A stretch of 64,000 bases of DNA, taken from assembly GCA_965153455.1 (NCBI GenBank), contig OZ234502.1:4567267-4631266 (forward strand). Reading direction: 5' to 3'. The first letter of the stretch is position 1, and every line of letters begins with the position of its first letter. Origin of the DNA: Sphagnum compactum (lineage: Eukaryota > Bryophyta > Sphagnopsida > Sphagnales). Below, piece by piece: positions 23,511-34,984 of the stretch. The position numbers were made by a program, and so were the translations under genes. Under the pieces are notes generated by a model. It was not told where the DNA came from. It worked only from the letters and a program-made list of their open reading frames with translations, and did no database searches.

Positions 23511-26500
23511 ATGAGCCAAGGCTTCAATGTGGGAGCTAGCTCAGCGGGGTCAAATGTTCAACCCCCTGGGGGCAGTAATAATATACTTCCAGCTGGACAT
23601 TCTGGGCTCACAAATCTGCAGCGCAATAGCTCTATGACACAGTTGGCCACTGCCTCTGACTCGCATCCTTCACCTGGCGGTGGCTTGGGTTCTTCCATGG
23701 GGTTGCCAGCTTCACCAAGGTCCTTCTCCTCTGGCTCTCTCACCTCTCTTGTCCGTCATCAAGTAGCATCTCCTCAATTGTCTCGACTTGAGCAGCAGGT
23801 GACTCTCAAATCCCCCACCCATAATACTTCCATCAAAAACCAAAAGCTGTCCTACTCTATGGCAGTACATATTGCTGGATTGACTGTGAATGAGGAATTT
23901 TTTCTCCAGCTGAGTCTCAGTTTTTTTCTTTTGCACAATGTGCAGGAGAATCAGCTCCATCAGCATCTTCAGCAGACAAACTCTGTCACACCACCTTCAC
24001 AGCTCTTGTTGCAGCAGCAGCAGCAGCAGCAACAACAACAACAACAACAACGGCAACCTCAGTCAGTACAGCCGCAAGATCAGTTGCCGCAGAGTTCTCA
24101 ACAACAACAACAACAGGCAGTGGCACAATTGCTCAGCGATGCTGCAGGTTCCCAGTCTCTTGGAATGGGGCAACAAGCTGGGCTGGGGGGAGGTGGAACA
24201 ACAATTCCCCAACAGGTGATAGTTGGTCTCACCACCAGCACAGGTATTCAACAGCAGCAGCAAGCATTACAGCCGAGGGTGAAGGTGGAGCAACAGCAGC
24301 CGGACCAGTCCTTACAGCACCTTCAGCAACAACTTCTCATGCCAAAGAGAGAAATCAAGAATGAGGATGCTACTGCTCACCAGGTTGATTTTTGGGGACT
24401 CTGTTTCCTCTCATAATTCACTTTCTCTTTACTCAATATATATATTTTACCTCCTTGTTTAACACCAGCATTGGTTTGATATCTGGCAGGAGGTTCAGCA
24501 TTCGATCCAGAGACCTGATTCTGTTGGCTTATCCCCTCAGCTTCAACGACAAGAATTGCAATTGCAAATGCAACGGCAGCAGCAGTCACAGCAGCAAATG
24601 CATACCCGGCTCAACTTGTTGCAACAGCAGCGTCTCCTACAACAGCAACAGCAACCGCAACAGCAGCAACAACAACAACAACTTCTGCAGTCACATCACC
24701 TCCAAAGAAGTCCTCTTCAACTACAGCAGCATCAGAATGAGTTGCAGCAGTTGCATCAGCATACGACTAGCAACCTCCAATCCGCAGGTGGGTCTTGCTT
24801 ATTGCCTCTCAAGCCCTGCTATCTCCATCTTCCTCATTCCTGCACCTTCTCCCAATCCTTTCATTGACCTTTTGCTATTGTTCAGAAGAATGGGATTGGC
24901 GGTTTCCTATGACCATGATGAGGTTGGGTACTGGCAAGCACATTCTTATCACTCCTTTTAGTGTGTTTTCTCTTCTCATTGATATTGAAGCAGCTCAGGC
25001 AAAGCAGCCAGCTTGTGAACCAGGCGTTTGCTCTCGCCGACTGATGCAGTATATGTATCATCAACGCCATCGGCCTTCAGTAAGTTGTTTTTTTGTTTTT
25101 TGGGGGTGTCTTGTGGTTATATTTGTAAGGGTAATTTAAGGCACACCATCCACATGAAGGTGCTTCACAGGCGTCAGCCCCCTATGAACAAGCATGGTAC
25201 AGCCTGAGTGAAATGGGGTACTACCCTTGTTCATAGCCTGGCAGGCAAGAACATGTGAGGTGGTGCCTAGCTGTGCATGGGTCTGTTACCCTTTGTAAAG
25301 AATTTCAGAAGAATCGTAACCTGTAAAAGAACATAAACCATAAAAGGAGTGTAACCCACTCTGCCAGTTAGCCTGGCAAGTGCAACTTATGCTCTGTGAA
25401 CAAACACTGATGAAGCTCAGTGCAGGTTTACAGGAAATAAGTACAATATTCAATATAGTTACAAAAGGAAAGGAAATTGGTGTTTCCAGAAATTTCTTTA
25501 ACGTGGAAGTTAAGTGCTGCTTTAGAAAAAACCAACATTGTGTTTTGGGAGTGCAGGACAATGATATTGGATTTTGGAGAGAGTTTGTGAGTGAGTATTT
25601 TGCTCCACATGCCAAAAAGCGCTGGTGTGTGTCTCTCTATGGGAGCAGTGGTCGACAACCAACTGGTGTCTTCCCCCAGGTTTTTTTTCTATTGAATGTT
25701 TTTTACTTTGTGGTATTCTTGAAAGCGCCTGCAAACCATTTAGCTCATGCAGTGGGTGGTGGGTTCACACTGCTCCTGGGTGTGTCTATTTGCAAATAAG
25801 AGTTTCATCTCTTTGAGAAATTTGCAGACCCATGTGTGGGAATTCATTCCAGAGTTAAGGGTTTGATGTGCGATCCATAATCACAAACTTATTTGTCTCT
25901 AATGTGGCAGGATGTTTGGCAATGTGAAATATGTGGGTCAAAGCCTGGTCGAGGTTTTGGTAAGAAAAAAACACTTGCACTTTCTCTTACTGTTTTTGCT
26001 TCCACTCGTTTTTGGCAGTCAGTAACCAGTGTATTGTGCGGGTATCAGAAATGGCACCCGAACCCCCACTGGTTATCAGGATGGTTCTTTGATCTCATGA
26101 TCACTGTTCTCAAGAAAACAGAGAACTGGTTCTGATATAAAACTGCCATAAAAAAGAAGAATAATGAAAGAACCACCCAGATACCCATGGTTCTTTGCCA
26201 GTTTCTGCTTCATGAAAACAGAAGGCTCTTTGAGTTTTTGAAATAACTGAAACTGAAGGTTCTTTCATTCCAAATTTCTTCCCCCCCCCCCAATAAGACC
26301 AGAACCAAATGGTTCTTTGATTTTATAATTTCAAAAAATCCAGAACCGAGGGTTAGTAAGAAAGTCAAGTACCCTCCCAACACTGGTCTTAACGCTCTAC
26401 AGCACAAGGTTATTGTAGTGTAAAGTGTAGTAGTAAACTCTATGGGGAAGATACCTTATGCATGAATTAGCATGCTGAGATTTTGTGAAGCTCGCCAATG

Positions 26501-29500
26501 TGGAAATGTGATGCTACTAGAGTTGTAAGCAAACCAAATAGAGCGTGATTGTGGGGGTACATTAGGCAATTTTAAGGTTATGGAACTAATAAAACTTCAC
26601 TGGGTTGCAGAGACAACTGTGGAGGTGCTGCCCAGGTTATGCAAGATGAAGTATGACAGTGGTATCATTGAGGAGCTTCTATTTGTAGATTTGCCCAACG
26701 AGTATCGCTTGAGTTCAGGACAACTGGTGTTGGAGTATGGAAAAGCCATACAAGAGAGTGTTTTTGAGCAATTGCGTGTGGTGCGTGATGGCCAATTACG
26801 AGTCATCTTTTCTGCTGATCTCAAAGTAAAATCGTCTTTCCATTTTCCCCTGTTCAGCTTCATTTGCCATTTGGTGTTGATATTTGTTGATTGGGTATTG
26901 TAATCATGGTCCAGTTTTATGCTCCTCCTCACCATGTATTATTTATACAGTTGAATGGATATTCCCTGTAGAAAACAAAGTTATCCTTAAAAGTCATCCC
27001 CAGTTTGGCTCCCGGTTTAAACCCGCCCTCTTCATTGTTTCATGCCCAGTTTTCTGCCATCCTTAAAGTCAGCGAATGTCATGGGGATGATGTCATAGGA
27101 GTATTTTGCTGTTGGGTGGATTGTTCCTGTAGATAATGTCATGGGAGTTTTGTGCACGGAGCCATGAGGAGCTTCTTCCACGAAGGTTGATAGTGCCACA
27201 GGTACACTAATGTAAATTTCTGCAAAACTTGAGCTGTTTCCTAAATTCCTCAGCAACCCTTGAAAACCGTTCTCTGTACCCAATTTTCCAGAGATTACAA
27301 GACTCCTAAAACATTGGGGGTAAATGGGCGTGAATATGACATTATCAGGTGACAGCTTTGGCAGCCATTGCTCAGAAATATCAAACATCAGCTAATCAGA
27401 CTGGAGGAGGCCTTTCTCTTCAAGAGATGCAAAACAATTGCAGTATGTAAGTAGTGTGTACTCAACCATGTGCAACAACGTATGTGAAACACTGTTACAA
27501 AAATACGACACAATTTGAGTGTTGTCAGCTCAATAGGATGTACTAGTGCCTTATGAGGAGGATATAATGCATGAGGCTCAGAATCATGTGTGGGTGTTTT
27601 TGAGAACTGTGATTGTATATCAGAACAGGTTCTTTTGATCTTTTGAGAACTGCAGTTATGAACCCTAACAACTGACCTCATAACTGGAGGGGGTTTGGGG
27701 GTGTAATTTCTAATACCCACCCAACACTGGTTAGATGGGTAAACTCTTTTGAGCAACAAACAAACTCTTTTGTGCATTCTAATCTGTAGTTTGTGTCAAT
27801 GGGTGTTTCTGTGTTAGAAATTTGATGGATCCACTGTAGTGGTGTTGTCATGTAACATTCAAGCTCTTATAAAAATGTGAGAATGGTCTCTTGTTTTGCA
27901 GGTTTGTGACAAGTGCACGTCAGCTTGCAAGGAACTTGGAGGTGCCAACAGTGAACGATTTGGGCTACACCAAGCGCTATGTCCGGTGTCTACAGGTGCT
28001 GATAAATTATTATTTAGGGTAATTGAAATATGTGTGTGTGTGTGTGTGTGTGTGCACTATAAATGGTATTTATTTGAATGGCAAGTGCTGCTGTCATGAT
28101 TTAGTAACTTTTGATTCTGTGATGTTACAGTGAAACTGGCTGTAATGTGATTTTATTTTTTTGTGGGTGTGTTTTTTCTTTTTGCAGATTTCAGAAGTGG
28201 TGAACAGTATGAAAGATCTGATAGACTTTAGCCGAGAGAACAGCATTGGCCCAATCGGTATGCCTCAATGCCACTGCAAAAAAACGGACTTTTTTTTTGT
28301 TGTTTAGGGTTTAGGGTTTTAGGGTTTTAAGTGCTTTCTGGAGTGGACTCAATCTCTGTGCCTGTGTAGTGAATGGTCATCAGGTCTTGTTCTGTCCCGA
28401 CCTTATCTATGAACTAACATGGAATCTGAAGGGCAGACAGCTTACATAGCTTTCCAAGACAAAGCTCCCAGCCCAGTACAGCCAGCTTGATCAGCAACCA
28501 AGCTCTGCAGCAACAACAACAACAGGAGCAGCAGCAACATGAGCATTTGGAGCTGCAGAGTCTAATTGCTGACACAGTTCCCAATAATTCCCTGACTAGT
28601 CTTCAACAACAACACATACACACAGGGATCAGTGGCCACATGGGAAATAGCCTCAGCAGCCCGATCCATGAGCAGCCAGCAGGAGGAGTTTTGAATCCAC
28701 TCACCTCGTTTTTCCACAGGAGTTCACTAACATCATTACAGAATCCTTTACAAGCTGGCTCCCTGTTGCAAAACACTCACGAGACAAACTTCTCCAACAA
28801 CTCTCTTGGAGTGGTGGGCCTTCATACCCAGCAGCAGCAGTACATTCACCAGAACTTGCAGCAGCAGCAACAACAGCAATCTTGTTCTGGAGTCGGAGGT
28901 CCTCGCTCTGCATCATGTCAAAACTCGCCAACAAACTCACTTCCTTTTCAAAATTCACTTACCTCATTCTCAGGGGGAGCTGCCTCAGCTGGCTCTTTGT
29001 CAAATCGCAACCTGCTTGCAAGTACACTTCAGCAGCAAAATTCAGCTGGGGTAGTTGGGGGTGCTGTTGGCCTGCTGGAACAGCAGCAGCAACCATCACT
29101 GCAACAATCTGGTCAGGGAAGCCAACAGCAACATCAGGAAACACAAAATGCAGTGCACCACCTTTTACAAGATATGATGATGAACCAACAGATGAACAGG
29201 GGAACTAGCACATTCCAACAAGGGCTAGGGGTGAGTGGCTTGGATGGGAACCTGCAGGGAGTTAACACGGTGGTGGGGTTCGCAGGGACATCAATGAACT
29301 CATTCACAGGTGGTGGTGCAGGAGGAGGCGGAGGTGGAGGGGTGCATGGAAGTGCTACTCCAAACTTAGGACTGGGAAGCAATGGAGTTCTTAGTAACCA
29401 GCTAGCAGGGCTCAACAATAGTACTACTAATGTTGTGGGTTTGGCAGGGGCCTTAATTGGTGGAGTTCGAGGGAACACACCCCTTGCAGGCCTTGGAATG

Positions 29501-29767
29501 CATCATAGTCTTAGAAGCATAGGGAGTGGGCTTGGTGGCTTGGGAGGAAACACTGCTGGTGCAATCAACACTCTGAATGGGAGGCTAAATCTGGCTGGCA
29601 TTCAGCAGCAGGGACAACAGCAACAGAATGTGCAGATGCAGCAAGACCCAAGTCACCAATCACATCATCATGAGCAGCTTGGGGTCACGGGTTTGCTCGG
29701 TGATCACGGTCTAGGTACAGCCAGTCATGGGTTTGGTGGAATTCAATTCAACTGGAAGACTCCTTGA
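23511..29767 (+). CDS. SEU: SEUSS-like LIM-domain-binding transcriptional co-regulator
   Basis: Twelve coding exons keep phase: 23511-23798, 23946-24383, 24490-24787, 24994-25079, 25557-25679, 25911-25959, 26611-26825, 27133-27201, 27349-27446, 27902-27995, 28188-28257 and 28482-29767 (1,037 aa). Residues about 1-340 are Ser/Gly-rich, then Gln-rich. Residues about 350-605 are the LDB1/SEUSS LIM-binding core, with RRLMQYMYHQRHRP, KKRWCVSLYG, GVFPQDVWQCEIC, SVFEQLRVVRDGQLR, SWEFCAR and NDLGYTKRYVRCLQ. The C-terminal half is one large exon, Gln/Gly/Asn-rich, ending FNWKTP. By family, SEUSS joins LEUNIG-type corepressors to DNA-binding factors in the nucleus and controls organ patterning. The start at 23511 is the first ATG of its exon; an alternative splice would add about 16 residues (see findings). 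The border at 24994 could instead be 24991. No breaks were seen. Confidence 0.93.
26026..26386. mobile_element. Short inverted-repeat element inside a SEUSS-like intron (family C, copy 1)
   Basis: The left end is CCAGTGTATTGTGCGGGTAT. The right end, on the minus strand, is CCAGTGTTGGGAGGGTACTT. The interior repeats GGTTCTTTGA/AGAACC motifs and has a C run at about 26281-26291. Its core (GGCTCTTTG.G.TTTTGAAATAAC through the C run to CCAGAACC) matches 49200-49290. Non-coding. It fills more than half of intron 6 (25960-26610). Confidence 0.75.
27586..27730. mobile_element. Truncated member of element family C in another SEUSS-like intron
   Basis: The right end ACCCACCCAACACTGG matches the right end of the element at 26371-26386. 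The interior again has GGTTCTTTTGATC and GAACC-type motifs. The left CCAGTG end is not found, so the copy is truncated or strongly diverged. It lies in the intron 27447-27901. Confidence 0.5.
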
Positions 29768-31080
29768 GCAGCAGCAGTTGGATTTTTTCTTTTTTTTCTT
29801 CTTTTCTGTTTTGCTCTAGATCTGCAGCAGCATTTTTATAGCTTCCTGTTACATTGACACATCACTCCCATGGTTTCTCGAATGAAGCTTTATTCACACT
29901 TGACCAGAATTTTAGCATCTTGTCATCACACAGATTTAAAAAAAAAATCTTCCATGAGTACACACTTTGTAGACTGGATTAAAACCAGAACGAGACCTGA
30001 GCTTCAAGGTCCTTCTAGGATCAAGGTCCCTTCTTCTAAAGGGCTCTTTCTGATCTTTGATGACTGCAAATGAGTGGCATTTGTGAAAATCATAGGAAGC
30101 AAAAAAGGTCATGAGATTTGTGTCATGGCTGCTTTCCTTTCTAAAATTTGTAGTTTACTTAAAAAGTCTGTTTCTGGTCAGAAGTCCTTGAAGTGATGAC
30201 TAGCCATCAGTGAGATATATTTTTTAGTTTCTCACGGAATTGAGGGAAAGCCATCTCTCCTGTGTAAGTAAGAACAAGCCCCACTGATAGAGATTTGATT
30301 TGTTGATGGGACAGTTCTGGTCATGTGCTACCCCTCTGTATGTTTACAAGAATCTCAGCTTCAAAGATTTAAGTTTCAATGAATGATGCCTTCTGTGGAG
30401 TGCACCCACTGTTTGATATTCAATGTTGTCTTGAGAAGAAAGATATATGAGGGATTTGGATCTTGTGGGTGGTGGGTCTGGAAAACCAACTGACAGAAGC
30501 AAGGTGTAGTATCTGTCTTTCACCAGGTTGCTTCTTTGGGCTGATGGGTTTCCATCTGTGACTTCTTTGGACTAATGGGTTTCCATCTATGAGTAGTGCC
30601 GTGTTCTCATTGCTACTAGTGAAGAAGGTGAAGGTCTGACACTTTGTGATTGATTCTTGCCTGGTTGTGACTGCATCATTCTTGTTAGGCTATGACAACC
30701 CACCATACAATCAGGAGATCAGATTTCTATACTTTGTAGGGATTTGACATTTGGCCTTTGGACTTATGAGTGTTGGTATCTGTTGTGTCTCTTGAAGGGG
30801 AAAGATCTGGAAACCATTTTCATTATTAAGATCATTCTTCTTCTTCTCTCTTGTCTTTCCTTCCAAGTTGTCATGGTAGCAGAGCAGCTTCACACTGTGT
30901 CGACCATTCCTTGAAGAAGAAAGGAATGTCAAGAGTTTAAAAACAAAGAAATTCACTATTGACAACATGTTGCAATTGGATAAAACTCTTGATAGTTTGG
31001 TATAGATTTAAAATACCTGATCCAATGTTTAATTATTTCGAATCTTAGGTTGACAACTGAATAAAAAATGTCAACATCAA
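29768..31080 (+). other. 3' region of the SEUSS-like gene and following intergenic DNA
   Basis: The sequence after the stop at 29767 continues with the mixed composition of a transcribed 3' region to at least 30700. At about 30531-30592 a 31-bp unit (CTTCTTTGG.CT.ATGGGTTT CCATCT.TGA) is tandemly duplicated. No further gene seen. Confidence 0.45.
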
Positions 31081-31084
31081 ACAC

Positions 31085-33560
31085 GAGTAATTTGAAAACA
31101 TGAACTTATTCTATTGAAAGGTTCAAAGGTACTTCTTACTTGATGTGGAGCACCAAAATGGAGATGGTTCTCCGTAGCACTCATAACTTCTGCATCATAG
31201 ATGAAACTGATGCAAGTCCTGGAACATAGGAGCAAGCTACTCTCAAAGTATGACGTGATGGACAAAACTGATCCAAGTCCTGGAATAGGGGACCAAGTTG
31301 TTCTCAAAGCTTGGACTTTGAGAGATGATAGAACACAATCTGACCTTACACTACATTGTACAGATGTTCAAGAACAAATGGTAGATCAATTGAAAACCTC
31401 CAAAGAGGTTTGGGACAAATTGGAAACAACTTATATGCATTATGATCAAAACACATAGTTTGCAAGTTTGAAAAGGTTGATGACAATAAAATTGCAAGAA
31501 GGAAATTCGATCACTGAATTTATTGAAGAGTTTCAAGGACCCCTTGATAAAGTTGTTGCATCGGGACTTATAATGACAAACCTGTAAGTTTTTCCCAAGG
31601 CTTGTGGGCTGAACCCCTAAAGGCCAACATGAAAAAAGATGTAAAAAGAAGAACTTAGGCATGCTCTCTAATTTCATGCACTAAAGAAAAAAAAATGAAT
31701 GTAGGAGTTTTGGGATGGGGATTAGTACAATGTGACAAGTTCATGAACACATCACAAACAAGTCATTTGCAAAAGCTATATAGTGCAAGTGGTTTGTAGA
31801 AATGAAACCAACTTTGAGTCATGAATTCACTTTATACTCATTACATTCACATGACAAGATTTGAGAGGAGGCCACCATTCTCCTCCCTATAATTTCCTCT
31901 AGACCTCCCTATGGGGATTACATTTGGAATAACTTTGTGTCCGAGGATTCCCAAGTACCCTTGGAAATTCTCAAGTTGTAAGTCTCACAACTTTACAAGT
32001 TCATAACTTTTTCATATGAATTCTGAATTAGGAGTTTTAAAATACAAAGGTGTAACCTTTGATGAGATCTTTCCAATTCCATATTGCATGTTTCCATCAA
32101 AGGTCATTTGAACCTTATTTCCATGGTTTTAATGATTGATAGTCAAGTTATCAGTTTGATTATCAACTTTTTTTTTTACCGTAATTTTTAACTCCTAGCT
32201 CCAAATGGAGAATGTGTGCTCACTTTTGATAGCTATGTTTTAAGAACTTTTCAATGGCATTAAATTTTTTGATTATCATAAGGTTTACCCTTGCACATTT
32301 GTCCCAAAGTGAAAGTCCATCTTGATAGTCTTGGGAGTGCTTCCTTTTCATTCCCCCAATATATTAGGTTTTATTTTTTAAAAAATTTAGCTTGTTCCTA
32401 GCTCATCTTCTTTTTGCCTTGCCCTAGTTTTAGTATCAAGACCAAAGGTAAAGTTGTAACATGGAGTTAACAATATTTAATTATTAATTATTTTGTTCGC
32501 AGCACTACTTGCCTCTTATCGACCTTTTATATTAGCCCATGGCCATGAAACAACCTTCCCATTGTGTCATTGTTGGTAGGCTTTTTCAAGAGGAAGCTTG
32601 AACAACACTAACACCTAGAAAAAAGGAAACTTCAACCTTCTTTATAAATTAAAAATGAAAAAATTCAATAACAAAATGTTTGGATTCAATTATTTTCAAA
32701 AAAGAAAAAAAGATCCACCCACATAATGATCCAAATCTGAAAAAAAAAAGATAATGGTTGAATGTTATTATTGTCACAAAAGAAAAATTGCTACATAATG
32801 CAAAACTAAAGTTCAAAATAAAGCTAAAGAGATTTTTCAAAAAATTATATTCGAAGATTTTGAACAAGCCAATACTAGCTCCACACAAAGATAACAACAA
32901 AAATCCATTTATTTTTAGTACATGAAATAAGAGATACTCAAAACCAAGATACATGGTTCCTTGATTTAAGAACTAGTTGCCATATGATTTCCAATATTGA
33001 TTGGTTCACAAAATATGATACATTATTCAATGTGAAACCTATTTTCTTGTGTGATGATATAGGCAAAAACAATGTAACAATTTGAACCAGTATGTGTCAA
33101 ATGGTGGAGGTTAGGAATGTTTTACATGTCCTTGTATTCATTAAAATTTTACTATTTATGTGTCAATCCACACAAAAGGAAGGTGTATTTCATTTTACCA
33201 TAATTTTTGTACAATCAAACTTTGCCCCAAATGGTGATTTGATCACCTTCAAGTGTGCACAAATTAACAATTTATACCATGTTGGCGCATGAATCAATGT
33301 TAGTAGTCTCTCAATTGCATGGTTGTTACTTTATTCCAATCTTCAAGAAACATTAAGATGACAATATAGGCTTGCCATCTTAATATCAATTCCATGAAAT
33401 TTTCATTACAAAAGAAATGGTGTTTATAAGGATGATATATTCCAACTCTGCAAATTTATTATTATGCAAAGGATGCATTATGGGTAAACAAAATAAAATA
33501 TTATTTCCAAAAACTAGTCAACCCACTTCTGATGATATTTTGAAGTTAGTACATTTGTAT
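31085..33560 (+). mobile_element. Decayed Ty1/Copia retrotransposon (gag to pre-integrase part)
   Basis: Fragments appear in the order of a Copia polyprotein. Gag-like UBN2 text lies at about 31305-31640 (motifs VWDKLETTYMHYD, LQEGNSITEFIEEF), with stop codons between pieces. A zinc knuckle CYYCHKRKIAT.C lies at 32763-32807. A protease-region remnant lies at about 32945-33060 (TWFLDLRTSCHM, NVKPIFLCDD), where the expected catalytic Asp-Ser/Thr-Gly is lost. An NVLHVLVFIK-type stretch follows, and a GAG pre-integrase end lies at 33470-33560 (CKGCIMGKQNKI...LVHLYVW). Integrase, reverse transcriptase, RNase H and LTRs are missing. An internal block of about 60 bp is duplicated at 31199-31316 (GATGCAAGTCCTGGA and GATCCAAGTCCTGGA). 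The element cannot be active. Confidence 0.85.
31690..32590. repeat. Probable insertion splitting the Copia relic
   Basis: Copia gag text stops near 31685 and resumes with KLEQH...LEKRKLQ-like text at about 32598. The roughly 900 bp between have no recognisable retrotransposon protein and a different character, with long T-rich stretches and pieces such as ACAAGTTCATAACTTTTTCA seen in plant LTRs. The ends were not resolved, so this is an inference from the interrupted order. Confidence 0.4.
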
Positions 33561-33611
33561 GTGTGGCCTTATGCAAACTCCTTCCCTTGACGGGCCAAAT
33601 ATTTCACCTCT

Positions 33612-33925
33612 TGCCACCTAACCCTAATTCAATCAATTGGCCTTTGTTAACTCCATTGCAAAAGACTAGGTGGCCACTTGATTCTTATCCAGACAATCAG
33701 ACTTTATTAATTTCATTGCAAAACATCAATTTGCCACCTGATTATAATCCAAACAATTGATTTTTATTAATTTTGTTGTAAAAGATTATGTGGACATTTG
33801 ATTCTAATCCAAACAATTGACCTTTATTAATTTTGTTGCAAAGGATCATGTGGACACCTAATTATAATCCAAACAATTTGCCTTTATTGATTTTGTTTCA
33901 AAGGACCGTGTGGCCACTTGAATAG
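33612..33925 (+). repeat. 60-bp tandem repeat, about five copies
   Basis: Units start at about 33612, 33672, 33732, 33792 and 33852. The consensus begins GGCCACTTGATTMTAATCCA and continues AACAATTGACCTTTATTAAT TTTGTTGCAAAGGATCATGT. Copies differ by 10-25 percent, so the array is old. It begins where the Copia relic ends. Confidence 0.85.
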
Positions 33926-34984
33926 AATTTAAGCCATTTTGGATAATTGTTTGATATGTCAAAATTGTTTATGGTTATTTTTGGATAATTCTAAAATCTG
34001 AAATTAATTAAAGACATGTTATAAACAATAATGACGCGCTCCCAAGTTCCTAGTTAGACCCAAGATGGGTCTAAGTTACTTAAACAGCGGAATTGTGAAG
34101 AACTCGGGGCACGCTCCCAACTCTCAGCACTAAAAGGGGTAGAGAGGCGTGCTGAGGCTTCAAGATGGGACTAGGAAGAGTGACAAGCTTTAGTTACACA
34201 CTCGAATCTACATCAAACCAACCAACAAGTTGGTTAATTCACTTTCTGGATCACCTTCAGTGCTAAGATAGTCCACAGGCAACTCTGGACTCACAAGACT
34301 CATCACGGCCCGAACTCGGGGGAAACTACCACCTTCCCCCATATAGTATTCTCTGTGTCTCTCCGCGGAGCCTACATTCGAATGGCTTTCTGTCCCGGGA
34401 CTCTCAAGGAGGAGTCCTGAAACTGTCCCGGTTTGGACTCCCGCAACTTTATGAGACTATAACTTTTTGCTTAGACCTCTGATTGGGACAAGGTCTACAA
34501 CAAAGTTGTAGCTCTCATCGAGAGCTTTCCAACGGTGTGTAGCACTTTACCTACACACACCGGGGTCGGGTCGATTCTTGACTTTTAATGGTCGGGAGTC
34601 AAACTGCCAGTTTGACTCTCGGCCCTTCTTTTGGCCATAACTTGTGCTGCAGATGTCCAAATGGCTCATGTGAGCCCACTTTCGACATCTACACTTCAAT
34701 AGCTTTCCAATGATATAAATAATTTGTCAATGCAAGGTGTTTTGACCCCTGCAATCGAACTCTGAAGTTTTGAGAGTCCCAGAGGACTCCCAAGTCCCCA
34801 TTTCGGGAGTCTGAGTCTCATCCTCACACTCTCTTCAAAGTAGGGTTGCGACAAATAACCTTTTAAAAATAGTATAGGGTAAAGCCCTAAGACGGGGGCA
34901 TTTTCAAAATAAAAGGCCTATGATGAAGCAATAACCAAGTCTAGCTTCGCATTTTGGGAATGTCCCCCACCCATGGGTTTTACC
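33926..34984. other. Unclassified, more GC-rich repeat-like DNA left of the hAT element
   Basis: From 34030 to 34850 GC content rises. The text (GCGCTCCCAA twice; GTTGTAGCTCTCATCGAGAG CTTTCCAACGG at about 34504) resembles LTR sequence of plant retrotransposons, but no second LTR or coding domain is visible. The last 100 bp, ending GGGTTTTACC, abut the hAT element. Confidence 0.4.

Noticed and set aside
28298-28332. TTTAGGG repeats in a SEUSS-like intron as a telomere insertion
   Set aside because: Only three to four imperfect units. Such short runs are common by slippage in plant introns.
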